Shown here: positions 55,903-64,000 of the stretch, piece after piece
How the letters are laid out: each line of letters begins with the position of its first letter
Numbering within the stretch: position 1 is the stretch's first letter
Origin: Bacteroidota bacterium
GTDB lineage: Bacteria; Bacteroidota; Bacteroidia; Chitinophagales; Chitinophagaceae
Reading direction: 5' to 3'
NCBI GenBank assembly: GCA_018268075.1
Contig: JAFDXH010000248.1
Coordinates: 1-64,000 of the forward strand
Length of the DNA: 64,000 bases
Translations under genes and position numbers: made by a program
The notes under the pieces: generated by a model
The model's database searches: none
What the model was told of the DNA's origin: nothing
What the model saw: only the letters and a program-made list of their open reading frames with translations

Positions 55903-56868
55903 TTAGACTTTACTCTTAAGTTTTTTATGGATTTTACTTCTGATAAAAAGACTATTAATACTTCTGTTTTCAAAAGCATTTCTAATAGCAATTGCAAATA
56001 AATCGGCCACCGAAACTACCTTAATCTTTGGTGAAGGATGCTTTAAAGGGATTGTATCGCATACCACTAATTCTTCCAACACGCTATTTTCAATATTTTC
56101 GTATGCATTCTTACTCAGCACTGGGTGGGTACAAAATGCCCTTACACTTCTTGCCCCCTTCTCCATTAGAAGACCCGCACTTTTACAAAGTGTACCTCCG
56201 GTATCACATATATCGTCTATTAGTACAATGTCTCTATCGGTAACATCCCCGATTACAACCATACTGGCAATTTCATTGGCCCGTTTGCGATGCTTATCGC
56301 AAATCACCATATCTACCTCAAAGTAACTTGCAATTTCCCTGATTCTATTAGCACTCCCTACATCAGGCGCGGCAAAAGTAAGGTTGTCAAGATTCAGGTC
56401 TTCGATGTAAGGTATGTAAATAGCAGAAGAATCAAGATGATCTACCGGAATATCAAAATACCCTTGAATTTGGGGAGCATGCAAATCCATTGTGATTACC
56501 CTATCGGCGCCGGCTGCTACAATCATATTAGCTACTAACTTAGAGCCTATAGCAACACGTGGCTTGTCTTTCCTATCCTGGCGAGCATAGCCATAATAAG
56601 GAATTACGGCTATTACCTTATAAGCAGAAGCTCTTTTAGCAGCATCTATCATCAAAAGCAGTTCCATCAAATTGTCTGTTGGAGAAAAAGTACTTTGAAT
56701 CAAAAAAACAAACTGACCTCTGATGCTTTCCAGGTATTCAACGCCAATTTCTCCATCACTGAATTTTTGAATATTTACTTTACCCAGCGGCTCACCAAAG
56801 CGTAGGGCAATTTGTTTTGCTAAATACTGAGATCCTGTACCAGAGAAAATTTTTAGATTGGGATGCAT
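55903..56868 (-). CDS. prs: Ribose-phosphate pyrophosphokinase
   Basis: A 321-residue enzyme that makes PRPP for nucleotide, His and Trp synthesis. It has KIFSGTGSQYLAKQIA, the flexible-loop region YYGYARQDRKDKPR, the Mg-binding MDLHAPQIQGYF and the PRPP loop IVLIDDICDTGGT. The length is normal. It lies 163 bases upstream of rplY on the same strand; that gap holds no gene that I can see, and no tRNA. Confidence 0.95.
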   Translation of the reverse strand: MHPNLKIFSGTGSQYLAKQIALRFGEPLGKVNIQKFSDGEIGVEYLESIRGQFVFLIQSTFSPTDNLMELLLMIDAAKRASAYKVIAVIPYYGYARQDRKDKPRVAIGSKLVANMIVAAGADRVITMDLHAPQIQGYFDIPVDHLDSSAIYIPYIEDLNLDNLTFAAPDVGSANRIREIASYFEVDMVICDKHRKRANEIASMVVIGDVTDRDIVLIDDICDTGGTLCKSAGLLMEKGARSVRAFCTHPVLSKNAYENIENSVLEELVVCDTIPLKHPSPKIKVVSVADLFAIAIRNAFENRSINSLFIRSKIHKKLKSKV

Positions 56869-56938
56869 AATTTTATTTTAAAGCAAACTGGAGATAGGCG
56901 AAATTATAATTTATATTTATGGAAATAAATTGAATTTG

Positions 56939-57640
56939 ATGGAAACTGTTAACAAATCTTCCACGTCAATAAAAAACTGGGCCTTGGATGACAGGCCCAG
57001 AGAAAAACTTTTAACCAAAGGCTCTCAAACTTTAAGCGATTCTGAACTGCTCGCCATTTTGATAAATACCGGAAGTGGCAAAAGGTCGGCAGTACAATTG
57101 GCCAGAGAGGTGTTAGAGTTAGGTGGCAATAATCTTGATAAATTAGGCAAGCTTTCTCTAAAAGACCTGATGGAAATTTCCGGTATTGGTGAGGCAAAAG
57201 CGATTACCATTATTGCCGCCTTGGAATTTGGGCGGCGCCGGCAGGCGTCAAGACCAGTAGATAAAATAAGCATTGGAGATAGCAATGCCCTAGCGGCATA
57301 TTTAAAAACTTCTTTAAAAGATCATCATCACGAAGTATTCGCAGTGGTTTTTTTGAACCGGGCTAATAAAATCAATCATTTTCAAGTAATGAGTATTGGC
57401 GGTATGTCTCAAACTATTGTAGATCCCAAAACAATTTTTATAAAAGCCCTGGAGGTAAAAGCTACCTCAATAGTATTGTGCCACAACCATCCATCAGGCA
57501 ACTTGAAGCCAAGCCGTGCAGATGAAGAAATTACCCAAAAATTAAAAAATGCCGGCAGGCTATTAGACATTCAGGTGTTAGATCATCTGATAGTAAGTGA
57601 TGAAGGTTATTTTAGTTTTGCCGATGAGGGAATACTATGA
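56939..57640 (+). CDS. radC: RadC-family JAMM protein
   Basis: A 233-residue RadC (MPN/JAMM fold). The N-terminal part (about 1-100) has an HhH-like LMEISGIGEAKAITIIA. The C-terminal domain has EVFAVVFLNRANKI and the metal motif HNHPSGNLKPSRADEEI. Despite the name, the DNA-repair role has been questioned and the true substrate is unknown. The start is the ATG at 56939; the frame also reads back three codons to a TTG. It diverges from prs. Confidence 0.92.
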   Translation: METVNKSSTSIKNWALDDRPREKLLTKGSQTLSDSELLAILINTGSGKRSAVQLAREVLELGGNNLDKLGKLSLKDLMEISGIGEAKAITIIAALEFGRRRQASRPVDKISIGDSNALAAYLKTSLKDHHHEVFAVVFLNRANKINHFQVMSIGGMSQTIVDPKTIFIKALEVKATSIVLCHNHPSGNLKPSRADEEITQKLKNAGRLLDIQVLDHLIVSDEGYFSFADEGIL

Positions 57641-57725
57641 GTGGGTAAAGAAAGAAGAGGCGAGTAGAAAGTTTTAGAGATGCTGTCCACGGCCTCCAAT
57701 TTCGCAATTTATATTTGACTAAAAA

Positions 57726-58037
57726 TTATGCCTGAGCCGTTGGGCCGCCAAAGTTGAGCGGAAGTTCTACTGCTTCTATATCCTGAATAGTACCATTTAC
57801 CGATTCAAATTTCTTTACATTCTCAATCATGGCTTTCATAAAGCGCTTGGCGTGAGTGGGCGTAAGTATAATACGGCTTTTTACTTTACTCTTTGGGGTG
57901 CCTGGCATTACATTTACAAAATCTATTACAAACTCTGCATGGCTATGTGTAATAATGGCAAGATTAGCATAGTTCCCTTCTGAGATTTCCTCAGAGATTT
58001 CAATATTCAGTTGGTTGGGTTGCTGTTGGTCTGCCAT
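57726..58037 (-). CDS. DUF3467 family protein
   Basis: A 103-residue cytoplasmic protein with the DUF3467 pattern GNYANLAIITHSHAEFVIDFVNVMPG, then RIILTPTHAKRFMKAMIENVKKFE. Its function is unknown; members are widespread in Bacteroidota and usually single genes. An exact -7 box lies 13 bases upstream of the ATG. Confidence 0.9.
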   Translation of the reverse strand: MADQQQPNQLNIEISEEISEGNYANLAIITHSHAEFVIDFVNVMPGTPKSKVKSRIILTPTHAKRFMKAMIENVKKFESVNGTIQDIEAVELPLNFGGPTAQA

Positions 58038-58049
58038 TATTTTTTTTTA

Positions 58050-58057
58050 CAAAGGTA
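58050..58057 (-). promoter_or_regulatory. -7 box TACCTTTG of the DUF3467 gene
   Basis: An exact TAnnTTTG match on the minus strand, 13 bases before the ATG at 58037, implying a very short leader. Confidence 0.5.
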
Positions 58058-58140
58058 ATGAAAGAAGAGAGTAATATTAAAATGACGCTTTCAAACTCAA
58101 TCATCCCTAATTCATCCTTCCTTAACTAACAAGGCAATTT

Positions 58141-60240
58141 TTAAAAAGAATATATTGCCTGCATCTTTAATTCAGTTTTGGTATTACCCTTTATAACATC
58201 AAGACCACTACCTATAGATTTTTGGCCGGGGTAATAGGATTGTGCAATTCGCATCCATAAGGAAAGTTTGCGAGTAAGGTCGTAATTCACATTTAAATAG
58301 TAGCGGTAACCTTTTCCAAAAAACACCGGAATAGAATAACTATAAAGTACATCATTTTCAAAAGCATACAGGCGGCTATTATATCCATCAGTTTCAAAGT
58401 AACATAGCCTTATATTGCCCGATAGGGGCTTAAGTAAAGGCTTATAAATAACATCAGAATAAATAAGGAACCCGTTTTCGGGGGCGTCGCCTCTTTTATC
58501 AAACCAGCTTAGTTCTGCCCGCGAACGGAATGTAAAAGTCTTATTGATCTTGTAGGAAAACTGTGTGCGAAAGCCTTGCTTAGGCTTATCAATTACAGGA
58601 TTAAATGGAAGGCCCAACGGATTGTAATTAATGGGTTTCGTTTCATCTCTATACCGAGCATAAATCTCTACATTTCTATTGGGGCTATAGGTTAATTGCA
58701 ACATGTAATCACTACCAGAGCTCGGTGCATCTGTCCTGTACTTGACCCATGGGAAATTGTAAAAATCTGCATAGCCATCTATTCTTAATGAGGATATTGG
58801 CGTGATAGTGATACCTGAATAGAAACCACTCTCATTGGTCGGGAAGGTGTTCTCAGTAAATGCATTAGAATATAGTGATTGATACCCCTTTGATATTTTT
58901 CGGTACAGAAAACTCATATCCACGCGGGAATCTGGGCTTATAGCAAGTCCATTTATAAAAGCAGGATCACCGTCTTCATCTGTAGCGGCTTCGCCAAAAA
59001 AATGTGCATTTTTAAAAGTATAACTGTAATCTATACTGTAATTCCCTATTTTCTTTCCTGAAATAGCAAATAGGTTATATAATACATCTTGTTTATTGAT
59101 TCTATGATCAAATTGATAATGTACACCATTGATACCTACATGCCACCTTTCGGTAGTGTATTTTAAATTACCCCCTAAAGTAAGCTGGCCCTGCACTCCT
59201 TTGCTGGCAACTTCACTATTGGTGCGATGGTATCCTGATTGTTGCAGGGAGGATACATAATCTATCAAGTCAAGGGTATCTACATTAAATCCCGCATCCA
59301 GCTTTCGATAGCTCGCAAATAAGGTACTTTCCCACCTATTCTTTTGAAGTGTAATGCCCACCCCACGGTTAAAAATAATTTCGCCTGCAGAATTGTAGGG
59401 CCTAAGTACATCCGATTGCCTTTTGATATTTAATATCTCAGCCCCTTTTCCAAATGCAAGGCTTCCCCATTGAGTGAGACCCTGCCCTAGATTGATTGTA
59501 AAATCACCAATAGCCAATGCTTTTATAATGCCCAAATCGCGAACGAACAAATGAGCTGAATAAAAATCAAATCCCTGTTTTTGAGCCCCTTTAAAGAATT
59601 GCTCACCCGCATCCTTCTCTGCGGTAAAGCCAAATTGCAATTGATTTTTAAATTTATATCTATATCTGACTAATATTTTTTGCGGACTACCTGGGTAAAA
59701 ATTCTTTGCTTGGCTGCTATCCAATAAATACCCTTTTGATTTTTCCAAAACCTGAGTACCTCTTATTAATAAAGTATTATTTCCACCATGAAATCGTTGT
59801 CCAAGCGAATAAAAAACATTGACTTTCTGATCAACAGTTATGTAAGGCTTCATTCTTCGTAAAGTCATTACATCTAGCCCGGGTACTGCCTGCAACTCAT
59901 AGATATTTAAAAATGATCCAAATAATTTCCTATAAGAGATAATATTGCTTATTTGTATAGGCGATAAAATATGTAATTGTTGCATAAGGCCTTCATCTGC
60001 ATAATTCAAATTCAACGGCTCCTTAATAAAATGAACTAATTCCTGTAGATAGCTATCATCCTCGGTAGTAGCATCATCATTCGTTGCAGTAAGATTTTCC
60101 AACTGCTCTTCTATAACTGGAGGCGGCTCTGTAGGCTCCACAGGCTTTTCCTGTGCTTGAGCACAGGAAAAACATATCCATGTAAAGATGAAACAAAATA
60201 ATTTTTTGATGTTAATATAATTTTCAATTCTATTCAACAA
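58141..60240 (-). CDS. Outer-membrane beta-barrel with N-terminal helix-hairpin-helix domain
   Basis: A 699-residue exported protein. A signal peptide (core about 12-24, cleavage near CAQAQ) is followed by a Pro/Glu/Thr-rich linker and an HhH-type region (about 76-134: LNLNYADEGLMQQLHILSPIQISNII, then LQAVPGLDVMTLRRMKPYI). From about 145 to the end it is a beta-barrel of aromatic-edged strands, ending KMQAIYSF with C-terminal Phe. HhH units usually bind DNA; here they would lie in the periplasm. The start is TTG, in the tail of the upstream gene, so translation is coupled. Its function is unknown. Confidence 0.8.
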   Translation of the reverse strand: MLNRIENYINIKKLFCFIFTWICFSCAQAQEKPVEPTEPPPVIEEQLENLTATNDDATTEDDSYLQELVHFIKEPLNLNYADEGLMQQLHILSPIQISNIISYRKLFGSFLNIYELQAVPGLDVMTLRRMKPYITVDQKVNVFYSLGQRFHGGNNTLLIRGTQVLEKSKGYLLDSSQAKNFYPGSPQKILVRYRYKFKNQLQFGFTAEKDAGEQFFKGAQKQGFDFYSAHLFVRDLGIIKALAIGDFTINLGQGLTQWGSLAFGKGAEILNIKRQSDVLRPYNSAGEIIFNRGVGITLQKNRWESTLFASYRKLDAGFNVDTLDLIDYVSSLQQSGYHRTNSEVASKGVQGQLTLGGNLKYTTERWHVGINGVHYQFDHRINKQDVLYNLFAISGKKIGNYSIDYSYTFKNAHFFGEAATDEDGDPAFINGLAISPDSRVDMSFLYRKISKGYQSLYSNAFTENTFPTNESGFYSGITITPISSLRIDGYADFYNFPWVKYRTDAPSSGSDYMLQLTYSPNRNVEIYARYRDETKPINYNPLGLPFNPVIDKPKQGFRTQFSYKINKTFTFRSRAELSWFDKRGDAPENGFLIYSDVIYKPLLKPLSGNIRLCYFETDGYNSRLYAFENDVLYSYSIPVFFGKGYRYYLNVNYDLTRKLSLWMRIAQSYYPGQKSIGSGLDVIKGNTKTELKMQAIYSF

Positions 60241-61057
60241 CTTTCTTTTTAAAATTGTAAATTAACATCACACCGGGGCTTATACCCAACTGAGGGTGAT
60301 AGCTTACTGAAATATCGAGCCGCAAATCATTCCAGCTTAATCCAGCCCCTGCAAAGGGCGATGAGTTCACAGAATTAATACCGGCACGTGCAAAAAATTG
60401 CTTCATAAAGTTATATTGTACGCCTGCTTTCACATTTACAGGCACATTCTCTTCTTTAATAATTTCGGCACTAACCATAAAATCTTCGCTTGCCTCGTAG
60501 CCTATTCCGAAAGTATAGATAGAAGCCAGCTTTTCATTGTCAGTTTTGGAAAGTGTACCTCCAACAGGATTATAAATATTAATCCCTGCATTCAATTTAT
60601 CTGTTAGGTGAACAATTGCAGCAATATCGAACGTAACAGCCGAACTGCTTTGATACGCAGGTATTCTAAAGGAATAATAATTAAACCTAACCCCAATATC
60701 TAATGCTGCGCCAAGATTTCTTGCATAGAGTAAAGAAAGCTGAGATTCATTATAATTTTTATATCCTAAGTAATCTCCCTGAAATGCAAAATTTCCCTTT
60801 GTGGTGGGCAATGCAACTATTGCGGAATACATATTAGTGGCATTCAATAAAAACCTTCTTTCGCCATAGGCACCTACCGCGCCATTCTTTAATTGTGCCA
60901 AAGCTGCCGCATTACTGCTTACAGAAAAAGCATCAACGTGGTGAATACTATAGGCCCCCATACCGGGGTAGCTTGCTGCTACAGGACTTTTAACCGGTTG
61001 GCCAAGAAGAATAACCGGCAATAAGAACAAGCAATTAAATAAAACAGTTAGTTTCAA
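60230..61057 (-). CDS. Outer-membrane barrel protein, PorV/FadL-like in pattern
   Basis: A 275-residue exported protein. The signal peptide core is about 3-17 (LTVLFNCLFLLPVILLG). The mature protein begins with PVAASYPGMGAYSIHHVDAFSVSSNAAALAQL, similar to the N-terminus of FadL/PorV-type barrels, then alternating strands up to LIYNFKKKVVE. The start is TTG at 61057, with a stop in frame two codons upstream and no ATG available. It overlaps the HhH-barrel gene by 11 bases, so the two are one operon and probably act together. Whether it carries out PorV-like work in type IX secretion is not shown. Confidence 0.75.
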   Translation of the reverse strand: MKLTVLFNCLFLLPVILLGQPVKSPVAASYPGMGAYSIHHVDAFSVSSNAAALAQLKNGAVGAYGERRFLLNATNMYSAIVALPTTKGNFAFQGDYLGYKNYNESQLSLLYARNLGAALDIGVRFNYYSFRIPAYQSSSAVTFDIAAIVHLTDKLNAGINIYNPVGGTLSKTDNEKLASIYTFGIGYEASEDFMVSAEIIKEENVPVNVKAGVQYNFMKQFFARAGINSVNSSPFAGAGLSWNDLRLDISVSYHPQLGISPGVMLIYNFKKKVVE

Positions 61058-61150
61058 AAGTCATGTTTTGGTATAAAATTTAAATATATTGATTAATACT
61101 AAATGAACCAGTCTAATTTAAAATAAAATTTTTAAAAGGATCGTGATCAT

Positions 61151-61158
61151 TAATTTTG
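61151..61158 (+). promoter_or_regulatory. -7 box TAATTTTG at folD
   Basis: An exact TAnnTTTG match, four bases before the first ATG (61163) and 13 before the second (61172). It favours the second ATG or a nearly leaderless mRNA. Confidence 0.45.
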
Positions 61159-61162
61159 CAAC

Positions 61163-62041
61163 ATGATATTAATGGAAGGAAAACCTGTAGCGGCTTCAAT
61201 AAAAAATGAATTAAAAGCAGCCATCAGCAAGCGATCAAAGGAAAATAAAAAGACTCCACATTTGGCTGCTATTCTTGTAGGGAATAATGGTGCCAGTGAA
61301 ACTTATGTAAATTCAAAAGTAAAAAATTGTCTTGAGGTAGGAATTATTTCTTCGCTTTTCAAATATGAAAATAACATTACCGAATCAGAGTTACTTCAAC
61401 AAATAAAAATGTTGAATGAAAACGATGACATTGATGGCATTTTAGTGCAGCTTCCTTTGCCTGATCACATCTCCGAAAAAAAAGTAATTACCACCATATC
61501 GCCAGCAAAGGATGTGGATGGTTTTAATCCGGTAAGTGTGGGTAATATGGTTTTAGGATTTCCAACATTTATTTCTGCCACACCCTATGGTATTCTGCTT
61601 TTATTAAAATATTACAATATTAGCCTGAAGAGCAAGCATGTAGTAATTATCGGAAGAAGTAATATAGTAGGAACACCATTAAGTATCCTACTAAGCCGCA
61701 ACAACGAATTTGGTAATGCCACAGTAACCCTCACCCATTCCCACACTGCTGATCTAAAAGAAATTTGCAGAAGTGCTGATGTAATAATTGCAGCAATAGG
61801 CAAGCCCCAATTTATAAAAGCGGATATGATAAAAACTGGTGCTATAGTGATAGATGTAGGCATCAATAGGATTAAAGACGATAATAAAAAAAATGGATAT
61901 GCGCTGGTGGGCGATGTGGACTTTGAAAGTGTGTCCAACAAGTCTTCCTATATATCTCCGGTGCCGGGTGGCGTAGGCCTTATGACGATAGCAGCTTTAT
62001 TGAAAAATACTTTCAATGCCTGTATTTACCTTCATCCCTAA
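61163..62041 (+). CDS. folD: Methylenetetrahydrofolate dehydrogenase/cyclohydrolase
   Basis: A 292-residue bifunctional enzyme of one-carbon metabolism. It has SETYVNSKVKNCLEVGI with the catalytic Tyr and Lys, GILVQLPLPDHI, DVDGFNPVSVG, the NADP-binding VIIGRSNIVGTPL and the C-terminal PVPGGVGLMTIAALLKNT. Two starts are possible, ATG 61163 and ATG 61172 (MEGKPVAAS); the promoter box favours the later one, which removes three residues. queE follows, 10 bases after the stop. Confidence 0.95.
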   Translation: MILMEGKPVAASIKNELKAAISKRSKENKKTPHLAAILVGNNGASETYVNSKVKNCLEVGIISSLFKYENNITESELLQQIKMLNENDDIDGILVQLPLPDHISEKKVITTISPAKDVDGFNPVSVGNMVLGFPTFISATPYGILLLLKYYNISLKSKHVVIIGRSNIVGTPLSILLSRNNEFGNATVTLTHSHTADLKEICRSADVIIAAIGKPQFIKADMIKTGAIVIDVGINRIKDDNKKNGYALVGDVDFESVSNKSSYISPVPGGVGLMTIAALLKNTFNACIYLHP

Positions 62042-62051
62042 TATTGCTCAA

Positions 62052-62672
62052 ATGAATCAGGCTATTTCAGATACTACCATCTTACCTGTAATGGAGCATT
62101 TTTATACCATTCAGGGAGAGGGCTTTCACCAAGGCCGTGCTGCTTATTTTATTCGGCTTGCTGGCTGCGATGTAGGCTGCGTATGGTGCGATGTAAAAGA
62201 AAGTTGGGACAAAGCCAGCCATCCTTTATTAGAAATAAAAAAACTGGTTAATAACGCAATCTGCCATCCCGCAAGATTGGCTGTGATTACCGGTGGTGAA
62301 CCTTGCATGCATTCACTATATGAACTTACAGATCAACTACGCCAATCTGGTTTTGAAACAAATCTGGAAACTTCTGGCGCCTATCCTATTTCCGGTCTAT
62401 GGGATTGGATATGCCTATCGCCCAAAAAATTCAAGTCGCCCCTACCTGAAAATTTACAAAAAGCCAATGAGATAAAGGTTATCATATATAATCAATCTGA
62501 TTTTGCATGGGCTGAAAAATTTGAAAAAATGGTTAGCGATGAATGTAAAATGTATTTGCAACCGGAGTGGAGCAGAGTTGAAAAAATGACTCCTTTAATT
62601 ATTGAATATATTATGAGGCATCCTCAATGGCAATTATCACTTCAGGTTCATAAGTATATTGGGGTTCCTTAA
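62052..62672 (+). CDS. queE: 7-carboxy-7-deazaguanine synthase
   Basis: A 206-residue radical SAM enzyme of queuosine synthesis. The cluster motif is CDVGCVWC (Cys39, Cys43, Cys46), and the following DVKESW is typical of QueE. TGGEPCMHSLYEL is the SAM-binding GGE motif. FYTIQGEGFHQGR at the N-terminus is the substrate region. The start is ATG 62052; the longer frame runs into folD. queC, queD and queF are not in the window. Confidence 0.93.
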   Translation: MNQAISDTTILPVMEHFYTIQGEGFHQGRAAYFIRLAGCDVGCVWCDVKESWDKASHPLLEIKKLVNNAICHPARLAVITGGEPCMHSLYELTDQLRQSGFETNLETSGAYPISGLWDWICLSPKKFKSPLPENLQKANEIKVIIYNQSDFAWAEKFEKMVSDECKMYLQPEWSRVEKMTPLIIEYIMRHPQWQLSLQVHKYIGVP

Positions 62673-62746
62673 TATTTTTTTACCTTCCTTAACAACAAAA
62701 ACTATTCAGGCAAGTAAATTCGTTTTAATTTTAAATAAATGGAATT

Positions 62747-64000
62747 ATGCCCCGAAGTGTCCTCTTACTCATTCTATTTTGCTATGTACAGCCTTTAAAA
62801 GCTCAATGGTACGATGCAGATAAAATTGACCATAATGCACTAACTATATATACTTTGGCTAACAATAAGGCTCGAGCAGGAGAATATACTACAGCTATTC
62901 AAATGATAAATGAGGCTCTGAAAAAGGAGCCCAGATTTGTGGATGCCTATCTTTCACTCGCTGGTATTTATGGAGATTTGAAAAATTATTCACTGGCAGT
63001 AACAAATTTTTCTAAGGCCATCGAACTGGATTCTGTTTATACAAAATATTATCTGCTACCCTATTCAATAGACCTTGCCGGATGTGGCAAATTTTCTGAG
63101 GCTTTAAATGCAATTAATAATTTTTTAAATAACCCGAGCATTAATGAAAGAAGTAGAAAAGCTGGTGAATTCCGGAAAAAAACTTATGAATTTGCAGTAG
63201 CCTATGCACATAAATATGAATCACAACCTTACAATTTTACTCCTGAAAATTTAGGTGACAGCATCAACTCTGCCGACAATGAATACTTTCCCTCATTAAC
63301 TGTAGATGGACTAACAATAACACTCACACGAAAAATAAAAGGAAACGAAGATATATACATAAGCCATAAACACAATGGTATCTGGGGACTCGCTATGCCT
63401 TTGCCTGGAAATATTAATTCATCAGGCTTTAATGAAGGCGCACAGAATATATCGCAGGATGGTACATGGATGATATTTACCGGTTGTAATTTCCCCAAAG
63501 GCCTAGGAAGTTGCGATCTCTATATTTCATTTCTCACTAAAAATGGATGGAGTGAACCTAAAAATTTAGGGCCAAATGTAAATAGTGAGTTTTGGGAATC
63601 TACTCCTTCTCTTTCGCCGGATAAGCGGGATCTGTATTTTAGTGCAAATGTACCCGGTGGCTTTGGTGGGAAAGATATTTGGGTATGCCATCGTGACGAT
63701 AACGGTAAATGGCAGGAGCCCGAAAACTTGGGTGCAACCATCAACACAGATGCCGACGAAAGCACCCCATTTATACATGCAGATAATCAAACGCTATATT
63801 TTAATTCGAACGGGCTACCGGGCTACAGCGAAAAGCCCGATCTTTTTATGTCAAAAAAAATGCCGGATGGCAAATGGTCCATTCCTGAAAATCTGGGATA
63901 CCCAATCAATACTATTGATGACGAAGGATCAATGGTAGTGGCCTCAGATGGCAAAACAGCCTATTATTCCAGTGATAAAAGCGACTCCAAGGGCGGGCTG
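62747..64000 (+). CDS. PorE-like type IX secretion protein (TPR + PD40 repeats), cut off by the window edge
   Basis: The first 418 codons of an exported protein, with no stop before the window ends. A signal peptide (core about 5-16, cleavage near LKAQ) is followed by two to three TPR units (about 30-150: YTTAIQMINEALKKEPRFVDAYLSLAGIYGDL). From about 165 come PD40/WD40-like blades, each marked by a phrase such as SADNEYFPSLTVDG, GAQNISQDGTWMIFT, ESTPSLSPDKRDLYFSA or ESTPFIHADNQTLYFNS. This order is that of PorE, a type IX component whose C-terminus adds a carboxypeptidase-regulatory-like domain and an OmpA domain; those should lie beyond 64000. Many Bacteroidota carry several such paralogues, so the role is probable, not certain. 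Confidence 0.82.
   Translation, partial: MPRSVLLLILFCYVQPLKAQWYDADKIDHNALTIYTLANNKARAGEYTTAIQMINEALKKEPRFVDAYLSLAGIYGDLKNYSLAVTNFSKAIELDSVYTKYYLLPYSIDLAGCGKFSEALNAINNFLNNPSINERSRKAGEFRKKTYEFAVAYAHKYESQPYNFTPENLGDSINSADNEYFPSLTVDGLTITLTRKIKGNEDIYISHKHNGIWGLAMPLPGNINSSGFNEGAQNISQDGTWMIFTGCNFPKGLGSCDLYISFLTKNGWSEPKNLGPNVNSEFWESTPSLSPDKRDLYFSANVPGGFGGKDIWVCHRDDNGKWQEPENLGATINTDADESTPFIHADNQTLYFNSNGLPGYSEKPDLFMSKKMPDGKWSIPENLGYPINTIDDEGSMVVASDGKTAYYSSDKSDSKGGL

Overview
The window reads as chromosomal DNA from an AT-rich Bacteroidota bacterium, most likely of the Chitinophagaceae/Sphingobacteriales type. The evidence is a full-length SprA (type IX secretion/gliding translocon), a PorE-like protein running off the right edge, several outer-membrane barrels, DUF3078 and DUF3467 proteins, almost no Shine-Dalgarno sequences, and repeated TAnnTTTG boxes (the Bacteroidota -7 element) just upstream of genes. 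The genus is an inference. I see no phage, integrase, transposase, plasmid genes, CRISPR array, rRNA or tRNA.

Layout. 1-530: a non-coding tandem array of a ~99-bp unit, followed by a terminator. 634-9507 (minus): an OmpA-like lipoprotein, then the ruvA-sprA pair. 9644-13738 (plus): fabH, a small coiled-coil protein, a lipoprotein MsrB, and a two-gene hydroxyproline-type module. 13790-15340 (minus): a TPR-like protein. 15517-27664 (plus): the leucine block leuA-leuC-leuD-[unusual double ABC ATPase]-leuB, followed by gltB and gltD. 27870-35701: lhgO (minus), then an M1 aminopeptidase, a Cys/Met PLP lyase, an SSAT-like acetyltransferase and two different isocitrate dehydrogenases in tandem (plus). 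35893-41569: a response regulator, a DUF3078 protein, a small plus-strand protein, a lipoprotein broken by a one-base frameshift, an acyl-CoA dehydrogenase, a membrane-anchored helix-hairpin-helix (HhH) protein, a PhnP-like hydrolase and a small conserved protein. 41691-46086 (minus): rpsL-rpsG, fusA with its own promoter, ilvE. 46136-48813 (plus): a HolD-like protein, rdgB, an ECF sigma factor with a putative anti-sigma factor, a thioesterase. 48810-56868 (mostly minus): aroE, a ComA-type phosphosulfolactate synthase, a TPR protein, two secreted proteins of unknown function, yidC, rplY, prs. 56939-64000: radC, DUF3467, a two-gene outer-membrane barrel operon whose second protein carries periplasmic HhH motifs, folD, queE, and the start of a PorE-like gene.

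The genes are mostly housekeeping. Leucine synthesis is nearly complete (leuA, C, D, B) and is followed directly by glutamate synthase, which supplies the amino donor used by the IlvE transaminase. The two isocitrate dehydrogenases make 2-oxoglutarate, the substrate of GltBD. SprA and the PorE-like protein belong to type IX secretion. YidC inserts membrane proteins, and several lipoproteins and barrels populate the envelope.

Most worth a second look: the double ABC ATPase inside the leucine operon with one degenerate nucleotide-binding half; the HhH/outer-membrane-barrel pair; the phosphosulfolactate synthase in a non-methanogen; the two adjacent IDH families; the homopolymer frameshift in a lipoprotein signal peptide; and the structured repeat array at the left edge.
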